Part shown: one piece after another, positions 19,094 through 27,494 of the stretch
Numbering within the stretch: position 1 is the first letter of the stretch
How the letters are laid out: every line of letters begins with the position of its first letter
From: Phycisphaerae bacterium
GTDB taxonomy: Bacteria > Planctomycetota > Phycisphaerae > UBA1845
Direction of reading: 5' to 3'
Assembly (NCBI GenBank): GCA_029260075.1
Contig: JAJDDY010000087.1
Location: 248,001-312,000 of the forward strand
DNA length: 64,000 nucleotides
Translations under genes and position numbers: made by a program
Notes under the pieces: generated by a model
What the model saw: only the letters and a program-made list of their open reading frames with translations
Database searches by the model: none
Told to the model about the DNA's origin: nothing

Positions 19094-19110
19094 GCAGAAT
19101 TCCCATCCTG
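19062..19110. repeat. Hairpin repeat related to the 11787-11889 array
   Basis: Perfect arms GGGACGAGA (19062-19070) and TCTCGTCCC (19077-19085) around TTCCCA. Next to it a second palindrome-like block, GCAGAATTCCCATCCTGC, matches the hairpin at 11761-11778 with a mismatch. Confidence 0.8.
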
Positions 19111-19144
19111 CGCAACATGGCTCGCGCGTCGGCGCGTGTGGAGT

Positions 19145-19633
19145 TCAAACCAGAGCGCTGACGTCGACACCGAGCGCTCGAGCGAGGCGTTTGAGCGTGC
19201 GAATCGTAGTGCGATCGGGGTTCCGCTCGATACGCGAGATTTGCGACTGAGGAAGCTTGAGCTTGAGGCCGAGTTGGGTCTGCGTCCAACCTTTCGCTTT
19301 TCGAGCGGCGGCGATGCGCTCAGCCGCAAGCTCTAGCGCGAGTTCGTCCGCGTCGACGAAGTCATCATCGCCGCGCTCCACTTGCTCGATCGCCGCGTCG
19401 GCCATGCTTCTCTTGACCATGGATTCGTACTCATCGATGGGAACGAGCACATACGCCGGCCGGCCGTCGCTGATGACGTAGGGATGTGCTGCTTCCGGTT
19501 TTTTGACAACCGCACGCCCACTGCGCGATCGCTCGCGCGTCTTTCCCGCCGGGCGCCGGTTGTTGCCGGATGCGGTTACGGGTCGCCGCCCGCGCTTGGA
19601 CGTCGCTTTGTTGGCGGTGCTATCCTCCGACAT
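19145..19633 (-). CDS. Antitoxin: Phd-like segment plus XRE helix-turn-helix
   Basis: 162 residues. The C-terminal half is an XRE/HigA-type helix-turn-helix (AERIAAARKAKGWTQTQLGLKLKLPQSQISRIERNPDRTTIRTLKRLARALGVDV). The middle (residues about 50-75, PYVISDGRPAYVLVPIDEYESMVK) resembles the Phd/YefM antitoxin fold, and the N-terminal 45 residues are basic and low in complexity. Its start overlaps the end of the upstream toxin gene by 58 bases, so the two are translationally linked. In such modules the antitoxin neutralises the toxin and represses the operon through the palindrome at 20037-20056. The toxin-first order is that of higBA. Confidence 0.85.
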   Translation of the reverse strand: MSEDSTANKATSKRGRRPVTASGNNRRPAGKTRERSRSGRAVVKKPEAAHPYVISDGRPAYVLVPIDEYESMVKRSMADAAIEQVERGDDDFVDADELALELAAERIAAARKAKGWTQTQLGLKLKLPQSQISRIERNPDRTTIRTLKRLARALGVDVSALV

Positions 19634-19881
19634 TCCCTCACCCTGATGCGTGTCCGTTCACGGTTGGTTTCAAAGATCGCCAGACACCCGGCGAAGCGAA
19701 AGAACCGTAACATGTATCGACTAAGCTTTGGGTCGTGAAGAGCTTCGGACCGCTCGATCAACGTGACCGGGTCGGCGCGTAGCTCATGAAGTTCGGAATA
19801 GAACGCGTTGGCTTCCGATTCCTTGCATCGATGTCGGACAAACCAAACCACATCCCTGTGCAGTTCCACCTTGATACGCAC
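19576..19881 (-). CDS. RelE/HigB-family toxin
   Basis: 101 residues from a GTG start at 19881, 7 bases after a strong AGGAGG. The compact alpha/beta pattern and the C-terminal strands (SRYMLRFFRFAGCLAIFETNRERTRIRVRECRR) fit the RelE/ParE/HigB superfamily of ribosome-dependent mRNA interferases or gyrase poisons. I cannot tell which target applies. It is followed by the XRE antitoxin. The last 19 residues overlap the antitoxin start and are basic. The sequence is diverged, so the family call rests largely on context. Confidence 0.72.
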   Translation of the reverse strand: MRIKVELHRDVVWFVRHRCKESEANAFYSELHELRADPVTLIERSEALHDPKLSRYMLRFFRFAGCLAIFETNRERTRIRVRECRRIAPPTKRRPSAGGDP

Positions 19882-20033
19882 TCACGGACCTCCTGCGCTA
19901 ATTCGGCGCAGAACGTATTCGTAGCGTCAAGGCGGAACACGCATCCCTGGTCAGTAGCACCCATTAGGGGTGCCCCCCCTCTCCGTTGTGTTCCACGGCC
20001 AGGAGGTCGGCCTCACTTCTACATCTCATTCAT

Positions 20034-20061
20034 AGTATATATCAAATCTGATATATGTCAA
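20034..20061 (-). promoter_or_regulatory. Toxin-antitoxin promoter with operator palindrome
   Basis: On the minus strand a perfect -35 TTGACA (20061-20056), a 16-base spacer and TATACT (20039-20034). An inverted repeat with arms ATATATCA (20037-20044) and TGATATAT (20049-20056) and spacer AATC fills the promoter spacer, so bound antitoxin would block RNA polymerase. The leader to the toxin GTG is about 145 bases. Confidence 0.7.
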
Positions 20062-20074
20062 GCGGATGATTCGC

Positions 20075-21190
20075 TCAATCTGCGGCGTGAACCACGCGAT
20101 CGTGGTCCTTCATGCAAAACCGATCGGTCATACCGGCGATGTAGTCGCAGATAACACGGTGGGGGCCATGGATTTCGAGGCGGGCTGCGAAACGGGGCGG
20201 AAGTCTCGACGGGTCGCTCAGGTATGCTCCGAACAAAGCCCGGACGATCGCGCCACCGTTGGTGTCCATCTCGACGACGTCGGGGTGGTTGTAGACGCGC
20301 GAATTCAACAATCGCTCCAACGCCGCGAGCCTGTGTTCCATCACAGCAGACGGTGCAACGAAGTCATGAACTGTGGGCTGCGCGACCGCTGCAGAACTTG
20401 TCGATTCGACGCGATGCGTTGAAGCCTCGACCACATCGGTGATCACCGAACTGAGCATGGTGTCGAGCACTACGCGCCTAATGGCGTGGATGTTGGCCTG
20501 TGGCTCGGCGTTGATAAGGTTTATCGCCTCTTGCCAAAGTGGCACATCGGCAAGCTGTTCCAGATCGACGAACCCGGCGCCGATGGCGTCTTCGAGGTCG
20601 TGATGATCGTAGGCGATGCGGTCGGCGACGGAGGCGATTTGCCCCTCGACCGAGCTTACTCGACTAACTTGGTCTGACTCCGCAGGCGTGTCGAACTGCG
20701 TGCAATGCGACGCCAATCCCGCGCGCGTAGCCGCCGTCAGGTTCAGTCCGCGAAACGCGGGGAACGGATGTTCCAGATATTCGACGACGCGTAAGCTGTG
20801 CAGGTTGTGGTTGAATCCGCCGTAGTCGACCATAAGCTGATCGAGCACCTGCTCAGCCGCATGGCCAAACGGCGGATGGCCTAGGTCGTGGGCCAAGGCA
20901 ATCACCTCAGCCAACGATTCGTTAGCGGAGAGCAGCCGAGCAAGCGTCCGCGCAAGTGACGCGACCTCAAGCGTGTGGGTCAATCGCGTTCGGAAGTGGT
21001 CGTGGTGTGCGGCTCCGAACACTTGGGTCTTTTGTTCGAGCCGCCGAAAGGCCATGCTCTCGATCACGCGGTGGCGATCGAACTCAAACGGACTTCGAAG
21101 CCGATCCACCGGCTCATCGTGTACACGATCAATGGCGACGTTGGACGGCGTAGCGTACTTGGCTGGTTCGTGCTCATCGGAGTTGTGCAT
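20075..21190 (-). CDS. dGTPase-like HD-domain triphosphohydrolase
   Basis: 371 residues from ATG 21190 (MHNSDEHEP). A GTG at 21271 would add 27 residues. The HD metal site is present: RTRLTHTLEVA (first His), IALAHDLGHPPFGHAAEQVLD (His-Asp pair and a further His), and a distal Asp in SVADRIAYDHHDLEDA. The N-terminus has the RHRVIESMAFRRLEQKTQVF motif typical of deoxyguanosinetriphosphate triphosphohydrolase-like proteins. These hydrolyse dNTPs to deoxynucleosides and triphosphate. The exact substrate is not predictable. It is adjacent to but transcribed apart from the toxin-antitoxin module, whose promoter starts just beyond its stop codon. Confidence 0.9.
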   Translation of the reverse strand: MHNSDEHEPAKYATPSNVAIDRVHDEPVDRLRSPFEFDRHRVIESMAFRRLEQKTQVFGAAHHDHFRTRLTHTLEVASLARTLARLLSANESLAEVIALAHDLGHPPFGHAAEQVLDQLMVDYGGFNHNLHSLRVVEYLEHPFPAFRGLNLTAATRAGLASHCTQFDTPAESDQVSRVSSVEGQIASVADRIAYDHHDLEDAIGAGFVDLEQLADVPLWQEAINLINAEPQANIHAIRRVVLDTMLSSVITDVVEASTHRVESTSSAAVAQPTVHDFVAPSAVMEHRLAALERLLNSRVYNHPDVVEMDTNGGAIVRALFGAYLSDPSRLPPRFAARLEIHGPHRVICDYIAGMTDRFCMKDHDRVVHAAD

Positions 21191-21299
21191 GTCGGGCGTG
21201 TACCTACCGATTCGATCTTGGCTACTCGGATGGTGCTCCGGCCTTACCGATCGCAAGTCGGCTAGCAGCACCTAAGACCAGTGCCACACGTGTGGCAAT

Positions 21300-21350
21300 T
21301 GATCACCGGCTGGAATCCGGTGCCACACTCTTCTTCAACAGCTGCACTCT
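21300..21350. repeat. Dispersed palindromic repeat, family A
   Basis: GATCACCGGCTGG, AATCCGGTGCCACAC and TCTTCAACAG between the convergent ends/starts of the HD and HIT genes. Confidence 0.8.
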
Positions 21351-21354
21351 TTCA

Positions 21355-21876
21355 TCAGTCGACCAGCCCCGATTCCTTGGCGCACCGCACAAGATCGTTC
21401 CACAGTGTGTCCAGCGCATCCGGAATCACGCGACTGTTGCCGATGATGGCCATGAAATTCGTGTCGCCGTTCCAGCGTGGCACGATGTGGGCGTGCAGGT
21501 GATCGGGAAGCCCCGCCCCAGCGCATCGTCCCAAGTTGTACCCGACGTTCATACCATGCGGCTTGAGCACCTTGCGCAGCACGGCGACGCCATCGCGAAT
21601 CGATCGCGTCATCTCCGTAAGTTCGTCTTCCGACAGATCGGCAAAGTCGCCCTTGTGCTGAGAAAGTGCGATGAGAAGATGCCCGTTCGTGTAGGGGAAG
21701 CGATTCATCACCGCGAACGTGTTGGCCGTTCGCCATACGACGTGATGGTCGCGGTCGTTGTCGGGTTGCTGCCAATAGCGACAGAGAAAACAGCCATCCT
21801 CTTCGGCTTCGTGGTCGAGCGAGCGGATATAGTCCATCCGCCACGGTGCCCAAAGGTTGTCATTAAACTCGGCCAT
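21355..21876 (-). CDS. HIT-family nucleotide hydrolase/transferase
   Basis: 173 residues from ATG 21876 (MAEFNDNLWAPWRMDYI). A TTG two codons upstream is possible. The histidine triad HLHAHIVPRW (HxHxHxx) near residue 130 carries the nucleophilic His. A CXXC-like FLCRYW segment near residue 30, N-RFPY-NGHLLI and the VGYNLGRCAGAG block fit the Ap4A phosphorylase/HIT branch common in actinobacteria and planctomycetes. Substrate assignment would need biochemistry. Confidence 0.92.
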   Translation of the reverse strand: MAEFNDNLWAPWRMDYIRSLDHEAEEDGCFLCRYWQQPDNDRDHHVVWRTANTFAVMNRFPYTNGHLLIALSQHKGDFADLSEDELTEMTRSIRDGVAVLRKVLKPHGMNVGYNLGRCAGAGLPDHLHAHIVPRWNGDTNFMAIIGNSRVIPDALDTLWNDLVRCAKESGLVD

Positions 21877-22069
21877 GATCAAGGATCACCCGCGTACGAA
21901 CCTGGAGCCGCATACGCCGGTCCAATGTTCGCATGTTCCACTTTACCCGGCGAAGGTGTGGGCAACAACCGGGACGATCGCCGCCGGTCGGGCTGGAGTG
22001 CGTGATAGAATCGGGGGGAACGGTATAGCGCCTGGCTAGATTTCTGCATGTCCCATTGGTCAATACGTA

Positions 22070-22260
22070 GCGCCGCCGCAGTGCCCTGAAAGGGCAATCT
22101 ACATCAGCCCAAGGCAATGCCCTGGGACTGGTCCGAGGCCGTACAGCGCAAGCTCTGAAGGAGCGATATGTGGGGTCATTCCGCCCTTTCAGGGCTGGCA
22201 CGTTTCGGATTCACGCAGATCCAGAGCGTTCCCCTGGGCTGTAATAGGACGCCACGTTGG
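22070..22260. repeat. REP-like palindromes, family B
   Basis: Elements GTGCCCTGAAAGGGCA, CAGCCCAAGGCAATGCCCTGGGA, TCTGAAGGAGCG and GCCCTTTCAGGGCTGGCACG fill the space between the HIT gene and the next lipoprotein gene. Nothing else was recognised in the 513 bp. Confidence 0.8.
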
Positions 22261-22389
22261 GGCTGTAAGATGTAGCCATGAGGTGCACGCGTGGTCGCAA
22301 CTGCGACACGTTTCGTTGGCACGCCCAAACTGTCTTGCACCCTTCGCGCCGATTGCAATGTTTCGGACCCGCGTTAGACTCTCGGCGCT

Positions 22390-23046
22390 ATGAGAAGAAC
22401 CAAACTACCGAAGTCCCTGGCGTCACTGGTGCTGGCGTGCGTGCTGGTGTTGCATGCCGGTTGCAGCCGCGACGTCCGACTGGCCCAGCGCAAGGTCCGC
22501 ACCGTCAAGGTCGAACCCAAGACTATCTACGGTATGACGCTCGACGAGAACGCATCGCCGCAGGAGGTCACGTTTGTGTTGCTGCGGGCAATTCGCGAAG
22601 ACTTCCAGGCGAAGACAGACGAAGAACGCGAGAGCGCGCTGGATAAACAATTCGATATTTGCGCAGCCGACGTGATTCAAGCACAGAATCGGGGCACCAT
22701 GGCCCGAGACGAATTTGTTCACAACGTGGTGTACCACTGGACGCCGACCGTCTCTCATTATGTGAACGATTTCGATACGGACTGGGACAAGGCCAAGCCT
22801 CGGCTCGTTCGGGTCGTCAAGAAGCCGGCTGACCTCGCCGCGCCGGATGCGTCCACATGCGAAGTCGCTATCGAGGTGGCTGACCCGGACGGCGACCCTA
22901 ACGCCCGCGTTATCATCGTCGTCTGGCTTGCACGGGATGAAGGTCTGTGGCGCGTAATACACCTCGGATTTGAATCTAGTCGGCGCACGCTCGGTTCGCT
23001 CGCGATCCGAAAGATCACGGTAGACCCATCCCTCGCCGGCGATTGA
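22390..23046 (+). CDS. Lipoprotein of unknown function
   Basis: 218 residues. A signal peptide with a lipobox (LASLVLACVLVLHAGC) puts the lipidated Cys at residue 25. The mature part has no domain I recognise. It contains an acidic central region (HYVNDFDTDWDKAKPRLVRVVKKP) and a C-terminal segment WRVIHLGFE that resembles the end of small NTF2-like or DUF-type secreted domains. It is flanked by repeat DNA on both sides and is probably monocistronic. Confidence 0.75.
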   Translation: MRRTKLPKSLASLVLACVLVLHAGCSRDVRLAQRKVRTVKVEPKTIYGMTLDENASPQEVTFVLLRAIREDFQAKTDEERESALDKQFDICAADVIQAQNRGTMARDEFVHNVVYHWTPTVSHYVNDFDTDWDKAKPRLVRVVKKPADLAAPDASTCEVAIEVADPDGDPNARVIIVVWLARDEGLWRVIHLGFESSRRTLGSLAIRKITVDPSLAGD

Positions 23047-23084
23047 CCACCCCACCCGTTTACTTGGCTTAGTCACGATTCATG

Positions 23085-23215
23085 TGATGGGTTCGTCCGA
23101 TCCGAGCCGCCACCGTGTGGGAGCGTTTTCAAGCTGTCACGACAAGCTTTCCGACCTCCGCTTCCTTACGGGCGCGGCTCAGTACGCCCGTCGTTCGACG
23201 TGTAAGGAAGCACTC
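23085..23215. repeat. Dispersed intergenic repeat (GAGCCGCGACCGT-type)
   Basis: TGATGGGTTCGTCC, GAGCCGCCACCGTGTGGGAGCGTTTTC and CTTCCTTACGGGCGCGGCTC match the 7740-7870 element in the same orientation. A GGTGGCCCATGG-type repeat (inverted) follows at about 23333-23370. Confidence 0.75.
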
Positions 23216-23374
23216 GCTGGTTCCGGTCCAAAAAAGTGGCTCAACTATTCGCGGCCCCCCGCGTTGGGTATGCCACTCGAAGATGTCTGGGTGGTCCACC
23301 TCTTCAGTGGCGGGAGAGCAGTTCCAACCGCGATTCGACCCCCCACGGCAAGAGCCATTGGCCACCCGGCCCTT

Positions 23375-23538
23375 GTGCTTCGTCACACCTTAATCTTCGG
23401 GTTGTCGCCGCCTACACCACCGGAGGCAGGCGCGCCGGTCAGAGCCCGCCGCGCAAGCGGTGGGACCGGTCCGCGGGCTGGCGCCCGCGGCTCCGATGCC
23501 GTCGCAAACCTGTAGATTAAGCTGTGACGGAACCCTAG
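23375..23538. mobile_element. MITE-like element, copy C
   Basis: Imperfect terminal inverted repeats: GTGCTTCGTCACACCTTAATCT at the left and, inverted, GGGTTCCGTCACAGCTTAATCT at the right. The interior (CGCGGGCTGGCGCCCGCGG and GGCGCGCCGGTCAGAGC) is shared in inverse orientation with the element at 33596-33760. No coding capacity is seen. It ends 60 bases before the uvrA N-half start. Confidence 0.7.
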
Positions 23539-23598
23539 CCATGCTGCTCCACTCCCCGAGTAGGCAGCCCGTTGCGAACGGCGTACCATTCGGTCGTT

Positions 23599-25560
23599 AT
23601 GGAACCTACGTCAATCACCGTCAAAGGGGCTCGCGAGCACAACCTGCAGGGCGTATCGCTCACATTGCCGCGCGGCAAGTTGATTTGCTTCACCGGCGTT
23701 TCCGGAAGCGGCAAGAGCAGCTTCGCGTTCGATACGTTGTTCGCCGAGGGACAGCGTCGTTACCTCGAATCGCTGAGTTCCTACGCCCGGCAGTTCTTCG
23801 GTCAGCTTGCCAAACCCGACGTCGATCAGATTACCGGGCTCAGTCCAGCCATCGCTATTCAGCAGAAGACCAGCGGGTGGAACCCACGCAGCACGGTCGG
23901 AACCATCACGCAGATTCACGACTACCTGCGCGTGCTGTTCGCCCGAGTGGGCCGGCAACATTGCACGTCCTGCGACAAACCGATCAGCGCCCAAACGCGC
24001 GAGCAGATCATCACCCGCATTCTCGACCTGCCAGCCGGTTCCAAGTTGCTCATTCTCGGGCCGGTCGTTCGTGGGCAAAAGGGTGAATACCGTGACCTCT
24101 TCGAGGACATGATCAAACAAGGGTATGCACGAGCGCGAGTGGATGGCGAGGTCGTCTCGCTGGCTGAGGCACCGCTGCTCGCGCGCCACGTGCGCCACAA
24201 CATCGAAATCGTGGTCGACCGCCTGACCGTCGCGACCACGGTGCGCACGCGCTTGGCGGAGGCCGTCGAGAACGCGCTGAAGATCGGAGACGGTGCGCTC
24301 ATCGTGCAGGTTGTGGAAGACGCCGAATCCGATCGGGCCACGGCGAGCAAGAAGGGCAAGACATCCGGTAAGCGAACGCCGCGCGGCACGAAAACGAAAA
24401 GCCGATCGAAGGGGGGATCGACCGACTTGCTCTTGTCCTCCCACTACGCCTGCCCCGATTGCGACGTGAGCTTCGAACCGCCCACACCGCAGTTGTTCAG
24501 CTTCAACTCGCCCACCGGCATGTGCCTGACCTGCGACGGACTGGGTACCAGCTTCGACTTCGATCCCGACCTGCTGGTCCCAAACCCCAGCAAGAGTTTC
24601 CTGAAGCTGGCGATAGAACCGATGCGCGTGCGCATCGGCAAGTGGCGACGGCACATCTTTCGCGGTGTAGCCACGCACGTCGGGTTCGATCTCAAGACAC
24701 CGTGGTCGAAGCTGGCACCGAAAGCGAAGAAGGCGTTGCTGTTCGGAACGGGTGAGCAACACATCACCTTCGAATGGCGGTGGTCGGGCGGCGTCCATCG
24801 TCACGGCGGTACGTTCGAGGGCGTGATCGCCGATCTTCGAGAAAAACATCGCCGGGCCAAGTCCACGTTTGTTCGTTCGTACTACGAAAAATATATGCGC
24901 AAACGCGTTTGCCCTGACTGCCGTGGCGGTCGAATCGGCGTGCAGGGGCGAGCGGTTCGTGTGGCTGGCAGCAACATCAACGAAGTGTCCGCAAGGTCGA
25001 TCGAAGACGCAGCCACGTTCTTTGATAAGATCAAACTGTCGCCGCTGGAAAATGTCATCGCGGAACAGGTCTTGAAAGAAATTCGAGGCCGGTTGCGTTT
25101 TCTTTGCGACGTCGGGCTGGGCTATCTCGCACTCGACCGAACCGCGCCTACGCTTTCCGGAGGCGAATCACAACGCATACGCCTTGCGTCGCAAATCGGC
25201 GCCGGGCTGGTCGGCGTGCTGTACATCCTCGACGAACCGAGTATCGGTTTGCACCCGCGCGACAACCAACAACTGCTCGACTCACTCTGCCGCCTACGCG
25301 ACTTGGGCAACACGGTAATCGTCGTGGAGCACGACGAACAGACGATGCGCGTGGCCGACGAAATCGTCGACTTCGGACCGGGGCCGGGCGTGCGCGGCGG
25401 CCACGTCGTCGCCCACGGAGACATAGACACGATCCTCGCGTCGAAGAAATCAATCACGGGGAAATACCTTCGAGGCGAGGAGGAGATTGAGATACCGAAG
25501 AAACGGCGGGCGGTATCGAAACCGCGTCGAGCAAGACAGGGCGCGAGCGACAAGCAGTAA
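23599..25560 (+). CDS. UvrA N-terminal half (first ATPase module only)
   Basis: 653 residues from ATG 23599 (MEPTSITVKGAREHNLQGV). UvrA recognises damaged DNA in nucleotide excision repair. A normal UvrA is about 940 residues with two ABC modules. This protein holds only module I: Walker A GVSGSGKSS near residue 32, EGQRRYLESLSSYARQF, the Q-loop and UvrB-binding region, paired CxxC knuckles (CTSC, CPDC, CLTC, CPDC), the signature LSGGESQRIRLASQIGAGL, and Walker B ILDEPSIGLHPRDN. It stops after ITGKYLRGEEEIEIPKKRRAVSKP, just where module II should begin. The matching module II starts the 1737-residue protein at 27691, 2.1 kb downstream, beyond a GIY-YIG gene and a transposase gene. It looks like the first part of a broken tandem UvrA gene and may still act with the second part as a split protein. 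Confidence 0.93.
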   Translation: MEPTSITVKGAREHNLQGVSLTLPRGKLICFTGVSGSGKSSFAFDTLFAEGQRRYLESLSSYARQFFGQLAKPDVDQITGLSPAIAIQQKTSGWNPRSTVGTITQIHDYLRVLFARVGRQHCTSCDKPISAQTREQIITRILDLPAGSKLLILGPVVRGQKGEYRDLFEDMIKQGYARARVDGEVVSLAEAPLLARHVRHNIEIVVDRLTVATTVRTRLAEAVENALKIGDGALIVQVVEDAESDRATASKKGKTSGKRTPRGTKTKSRSKGGSTDLLLSSHYACPDCDVSFEPPTPQLFSFNSPTGMCLTCDGLGTSFDFDPDLLVPNPSKSFLKLAIEPMRVRIGKWRRHIFRGVATHVGFDLKTPWSKLAPKAKKALLFGTGEQHITFEWRWSGGVHRHGGTFEGVIADLREKHRRAKSTFVRSYYEKYMRKRVCPDCRGGRIGVQGRAVRVAGSNINEVSARSIEDAATFFDKIKLSPLENVIAEQVLKEIRGRLRFLCDVGLGYLALDRTAPTLSGGESQRIRLASQIGAGLVGVLYILDEPSIGLHPRDNQQLLDSLCRLRDLGNTVIVVEHDEQTMRVADEIVDFGPGPGVRGGHVVAHGDIDTILASKKSITGKYLRGEEEIEIPKKRRAVSKPRRARQGASDKQ

Positions 25561-25605
25561 TGCCTCGTTCGATCTAACACTTCAGCGCCACGTCGCCGTG
25601 GACCC

Positions 25606-25670
25606 GTAGCGCAGGCATCTTGCCTGCATCGAAATCGCGGCTCGCGCAGGCTGGAAGCCTGCGGTACAAA
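25606..25670. repeat. Palindromic repeat related to family A, with changed stem
   Basis: A hairpin with arms CGCAGGCT (25645-25652) and AGCCTGCG (25656-25663) and loop GGA, preceded by the similar CGCAGGCA-TCT-TGCCTGCA. It keeps the inner GGCT/AGCC and GGA loop of family A, but the outer CACC/GGTG pair is replaced by CGCA/TGCG. Confidence 0.75.
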
Positions 25671-25699
25671 TAACTTTGCGCTGTGGTGCTAATTTGCGG

Positions 25700-26338
25700 A
25701 TGAATAAAGGGATGTCTCGAATACAAGCAACAGTGAACGGCGGTTCCCTCGGGCGATGGTTCGAGGCGCTTTGCCGGATTCAGTATCCGCAAATAGAGAT
25801 GCTGGCTCGCGCCGACGGAATGAAGCTACAGAACAAGGTGTTGCCGAACGTTGGCGCTATCTATACATTCTGGTGGACGGGCGACTTTGATTTGCTCACA
25901 GCGAACAAAGTCAACAGAAACCTCGTGTTACCGGGACCTGGTGGGCGCGAGGTTGAATTCTTCGTGGACGACGAATGGCTTGGGGTCAAGGCGGGTCTTC
26001 CGATTCCACTGTACGTTGGCAAGACTACGGCCGGTCTGCGCAAACGCATCGGCCAACACCTTTGCTTGAAACAAGAACGCGTCTTGCCACGAAGAGGCGA
26101 GGTACCGTCGAGACGGAAGGGATACAAAGCGGAACGACCGACCTCGACTAGCCAACTTCGCGCGGGGATCGACCACCTGTTTCCGATGGAGAACAACACG
26201 CGGTCGATCGTTCTGGAGCACGTCGGTTTGTCGTATGTGGAACTCGACGGCGACAAGCACGCAGCCAACAGGTTCTACCTGGAAGACCTCGCGATCGGGC
26301 GCATGCGCCCGCCGTTCAACGTGGACATCGAACGATGA
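25700..26338 (+). CDS. GIY-YIG-type nuclease-like protein
   Basis: About 212 residues. The start is uncertain (ATG 25700 or 25712). The GIY-YIG signature is recognisable in a stretched form: GAIYTFWW (GIY strand) near residue 50, then after an insertion PIPLYVGKTTAGLRKRIGQHL (YIG strand with the conserved Arg and His) near residue 100, and a final E-DLAIGRMRPPFNV segment where the family has its metal-binding Glu followed by P-P-N. The family includes homing endonucleases, UvrC N-domains and restriction enzymes. It sits between the two parts of the split UvrA locus, so it may have come in as a mobile or selfish gene, or it may be a repair-linked nuclease. Neither is proven. Confidence 0.65.
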   Translation: MNKGMSRIQATVNGGSLGRWFEALCRIQYPQIEMLARADGMKLQNKVLPNVGAIYTFWWTGDFDLLTANKVNRNLVLPGPGGREVEFFVDDEWLGVKAGLPIPLYVGKTTAGLRKRIGQHLCLKQERVLPRRGEVPSRRKGYKAERPTSTSQLRAGIDHLFPMENNTRSIVLEHVGLSYVELDGDKHAANRFYLEDLAIGRMRPPFNVDIER

Positions 26339-26394
26339 AACAAACTAGGGACGGCGAGACCGACGAAGCGCGGTTCGTGGACACTTCAGCGGTA

Positions 26395-27005
26395 CCGGCC
26401 AAGGCCCTGAAGGGGCCAACTATAACAGCCCAGGGCGACGCCCTCGTTGTTCTACACAAGTATCTATCGGGTTTGCGCGGTAGATGTGGGCGACGATGCG
26501 CTGGTGCGAACAAGATCCCATGGCGCCTTGAGGTGATCACGGCGCGTTGAAATGATCATGATGCGTTGAAATGACCGAAATCCCGAACCGGAAGGGCATC
26601 GATCCTTGCCCTGAAGGGGCTAAAATAGCTCAGCCCAGGGTGAAACCCTGGGGGTGGAGGGACGGTCATTGAGCCGAGCCCTGAAGGGGCGGGATAAGTA
26701 TTCGAGGAATGCCGCAGCCGTCAGCAACTCGTTACGCCGTGCCTATGCCGCCCCTGCAGGGCTCGTTCGATCCGGCCACACAAGCCCCAGGGTTGCACCC
26801 TGGGCTTTGTTATTGCGCCCCGTTGGGGCTACGTTATTGCGTTACGTCGGCCTTGTGTTTCTTACATTCCCTCGGGTTGTGGCTACGGTCGACTCGAACG
26901 ACTCGTCGGCGGCAGACGACGACTGATACGGAAATGTGTAGAACGACGGGGCAACGCCCTGGGAATCGATCAGGCGAAACAGAACGAAGCCCTGAAAGGG
27001 CGCAC
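26395..27005. repeat. REP-like palindrome cluster around the RAYT gene (5' side)
   Basis: Many family B elements: CAGCCCAGGGCGACGCCCT (26428), CAGCCCAGGGTGAAACCCTGGG (26633), AGCCCTGAAGGGGCGGG (26678), CCCCAGGGTTGCACCCTGGGC (26783), GCCCCGTTGGGGCTACG (26816), CAACGCCCTGGGA (26951) and AGCCCTGAAAGGGCGC (26988). Two short direct repeats, GTGATCACGGCGCGTTGAAATGAT and CATGATGCGTTGAAATGACC in parts, lie at 26533-26572. No gene is supported in 26339-27020. Confidence 0.88.
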
Positions 27006-27020
27006 TGGAGTAATGCTGCG

Positions 27021-27473
27021 ATGGCGCAGTCGTTGGCGCAGGTATTGATTCACGTGATCTTCAGTACGAAGGAGCGTTACCCGTTTCTAAGGGCAAATGT
27101 GCGCGCGGAGTTGCATGCGTATACTGCGACCGTGTTACGGGGCATGAATTCGCCTGCGACAGTCATTAACAGCGTCGACGACCACGTACATGTGTTGTGT
27201 CGATTGTCGAAGAACCATGCCGTCTGTGACGTGGTTCGCGAAGTCAAGACGAGTACGTCGAAGTGGCTGAAAACCAACGGTCAAGATTTGACGAAGTTCG
27301 GCTGGCAGAATGGGTACGGTGCGTTTTCCGTGAGTCCGTCGCAGGAAGCCACGGTGCGTCGGTACATCGAAAATCAAGAGGCGCATCATCGGAAGGTTTC
27401 GTTTCAAGATGAGTTTAGGAGTTTCCTCATCAAGTACGACATCGAGTTTGATGAACGGTATGTTTGGGATTGA
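27021..27473 (+). CDS. REP-associated tyrosine transposase (IS200-like, Y1_Tnp)
   Basis: 150 residues from ATG 27021 (MAQSLAQVLIHVIFSTKER). The HUH motif is DDHVHVLCRL near residue 55. The catalytic Tyr is in VRRYIENQEAHHRKVSF near residue 115. RAYT proteins are domesticated IS200-family transposases that cut and move short REP palindromes and are usually single copy. The gene is intact and bracketed on both sides by REP-like family B palindromes (26395-27005 and 27495-27590), matching the expected partner repeats. Together with the GIY-YIG gene it separates the two pieces of the UvrA locus. Confidence 0.9.
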   Translation: MAQSLAQVLIHVIFSTKERYPFLRANVRAELHAYTATVLRGMNSPATVINSVDDHVHVLCRLSKNHAVCDVVREVKTSTSKWLKTNGQDLTKFGWQNGYGAFSVSPSQEATVRRYIENQEAHHRKVSFQDEFRSFLIKYDIEFDERYVWD

Positions 27474-27494
27474 CTTTGTGGTCGCCGTTGCCCT

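Noticed and set aside
23611-24849. Long open frame on the minus strand inside the uvrA N-half (412 codons), and similar antisense frames under other genes
   Set aside because: It lies wholly opposite a strongly conserved UvrA module. High-GC codon bias opens such antisense frames, and its sequence shows no domain.
26709-27020. 104 codons of open frame upstream of the RAYT gene, in frame with it
   Set aside because: They read through REP palindromes (for example GLHPGLCYCAP). The transposase homology starts at ATG 27021.
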